Assembly (NCBI GenBank): GCA_021803035.1
Contig: JAJZME010000068.1
Span: 1 to 64,000, forward strand
Length of the DNA stretch: 64,000 bases
Reading direction: 5' to 3'
DNA from: Acidobacteriota bacterium
GTDB lineage: Bacteria; Acidobacteriota; Terriglobia; Terriglobales; Acidobacteriaceae
Shown: positions 63,425 to 64,000 of the stretch, piece by piece
Layout of the letters: each line of letters opens with the position of its first letter
Position numbering within the stretch: position 1 is the first letter of the stretch
Made by a program: the position numbers and the translations under genes
The notes under the pieces: model-generated
Seen by the model: the letters and a program-made list of their open reading frames with translations, nothing else
The model's database searches: none
Told to the model about the DNA's origin: nothing

Positions 63425-63458
63425 TGGCATGGTAGACCATGTTCTTTCTCAAGTCCAT
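63417..63458 (-). CDS. Candidate 13-residue leader peptide
   Basis: A mini-frame MDLRKNMVYHATQ with GAGGAAAA just before its ATG ends inside the hairpin ahead of the secreted peptide gene. The perfect palindrome CATGGT-AG-ACCATG (63428-63441) lies within it. Position and RBS suggest a regulatory leader, but such a short frame may be chance. Confidence 0.25.
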   Translation of the reverse strand: MDLRKNMVYHATQ

Positions 63459-64000
63459 CTTTTTCCTCTACATAAATAGTTGGTCATCCGTTAGATTACC
63501 GATGTAACTTCGGTCGGCTTGAAGGTTACCCGAAAGTCGCGCTTGCTTCATGCCCCGCTTAAGGCCGCCTTGGGCGCAGGGCAAACGAAAGGGCCGGAAT
63601 GCGGTGCTTCGTCCGCGGCAACAGTCTCCGGGTGGACCAACGTCATCAGCTCTGAACAGAGGGGTGAAAGGCAAGCAAAAGGGTGAACGCGGCCTGCTTG
63701 CTGGAACGCTCGGAAGAACGCAATCACCCGCAATGTGGCTGTTGTCAAAGTTGATTCCTGCCGCGAAAAGACGGGCGGAAGGTGTGCAGCAGGGGTGAAG
63801 GCGCGAGGCTGGAAACAGAGAACTTGACCACGCTTGCAGGCGTGCGGATGCAGAGGCGCAGCGGCCTGTTTTCGCAGGATTTCCACCCTGGGGCATGGTA
63901 GAATGAAGTGTAAGCAATTCCGCTTGGAATCCCTCGATTTTTCAAGCGTTTGATCCCTGAATTCCGGCACGGGAACGCGATCCGCGACCGCCCGGTTTGG
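63459..64000. other. Non-coding end of the window
   Basis: About 540 bp to the window end with no gene I can support. It has an imperfect hairpin GTAACTTC/GAAGGTTAC (63504-63529) and a TAGAAT at 63898-63903 that may belong to a promoter of a plus-strand gene beyond the window. Confidence 0.4.

Noticed and set aside
1-64000. tRNA, rRNA, CRISPR, IS element or prophage
   Set aside because: I looked for TpsiC-like GGTTCRAATC, regularly spaced repeats, transposase or integrase motifs and found none; this was by eye only.

Overview
The window looks like chromosomal DNA of an Acidobacteriota member, probably class Terriglobia (Acidobacteriaceae-like). This is inferred from the gene set, not measured. 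Signs are a Gram-negative envelope (kdsA, TolC/HlyD, outer-membrane barrel), paired secreted VWA proteins, a DUF4097 protein, many Tat-exported DUF362 proteins, a Bacillus-type split fadN/fadE beta-oxidation set, and a short secreted peptide gene. GC is high and genes are dense. I see no rRNA, tRNA, CRISPR array, insertion sequence or prophage.

Layout. 1-4.4 kb: an outer-membrane protein, then a sugar-acid catabolism operon (RraA-like, split UxaA, SDR). 4.5-13.2 kb: the di-iron repair protein Ric, an ArsR-family regulator, and a six-gene operon resembling hydrogenase-4/formate hydrogenlyase. Its large subunit has lost all four NiFe-binding cysteines and stops exactly where the maturation cut would fall, so it is an energy-converting hydrogenase-related (Ehr) complex, not a hydrogenase. 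13.4-24.0 kb: two convergent operons that look like one unstudied pathway. The forward arm has a DUF362 protein, a radical SAM protein and a Memo-AMMECR1 fusion. The reverse arm has a membrane polyferredoxin, a DUF6599-like lipoprotein, two DUF362 proteins and a spermidine-synthase-like membrane protein without the usual catalytic Asp. This is the most likely undescribed system here.

24-44.6 kb is mainly housekeeping: pfkA, an NTF2-like protein, a DUF4097 lipoprotein, fadN, a phytoene-dehydrogenase-like oxidoreductase, a cystathionine synthase/lyase, two VWA proteins, a DUF1015 protein, an amidase-GerMN-murI cluster, fabI, and a minus-strand run mntR-nnrD-tsaE-Ldh oxidoreductase. 45-64 kb holds a DsrE protein, a TolC-HlyD efflux pair, an aldo/keto reductase, a trypsin-like lipoprotein, a VapBC module with a consensus promoter inside a perfect palindrome, fadE, kdsA, an MFS transporter, a cupin, rpsA with a clear terminator, a HIT hydrolase, a membrane protein and a 59-residue secreted peptide gene.

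How they work together. The Ehr complex and the polyferredoxin/DUF362/AmmeMemoRadiSam cluster are adjacent, both rich in Fe-S motifs, and preceded by similar ATGCAAA-type sequences, so co-regulation by the ArsR protein is possible. A CRP/FNR-like palindrome lies upstream of the polyferredoxin operon. fadN and fadE probably act in the same fatty-acid oxidation although 24 kb apart. An 11-base element is shared by the mntR and tolC promoter regions.
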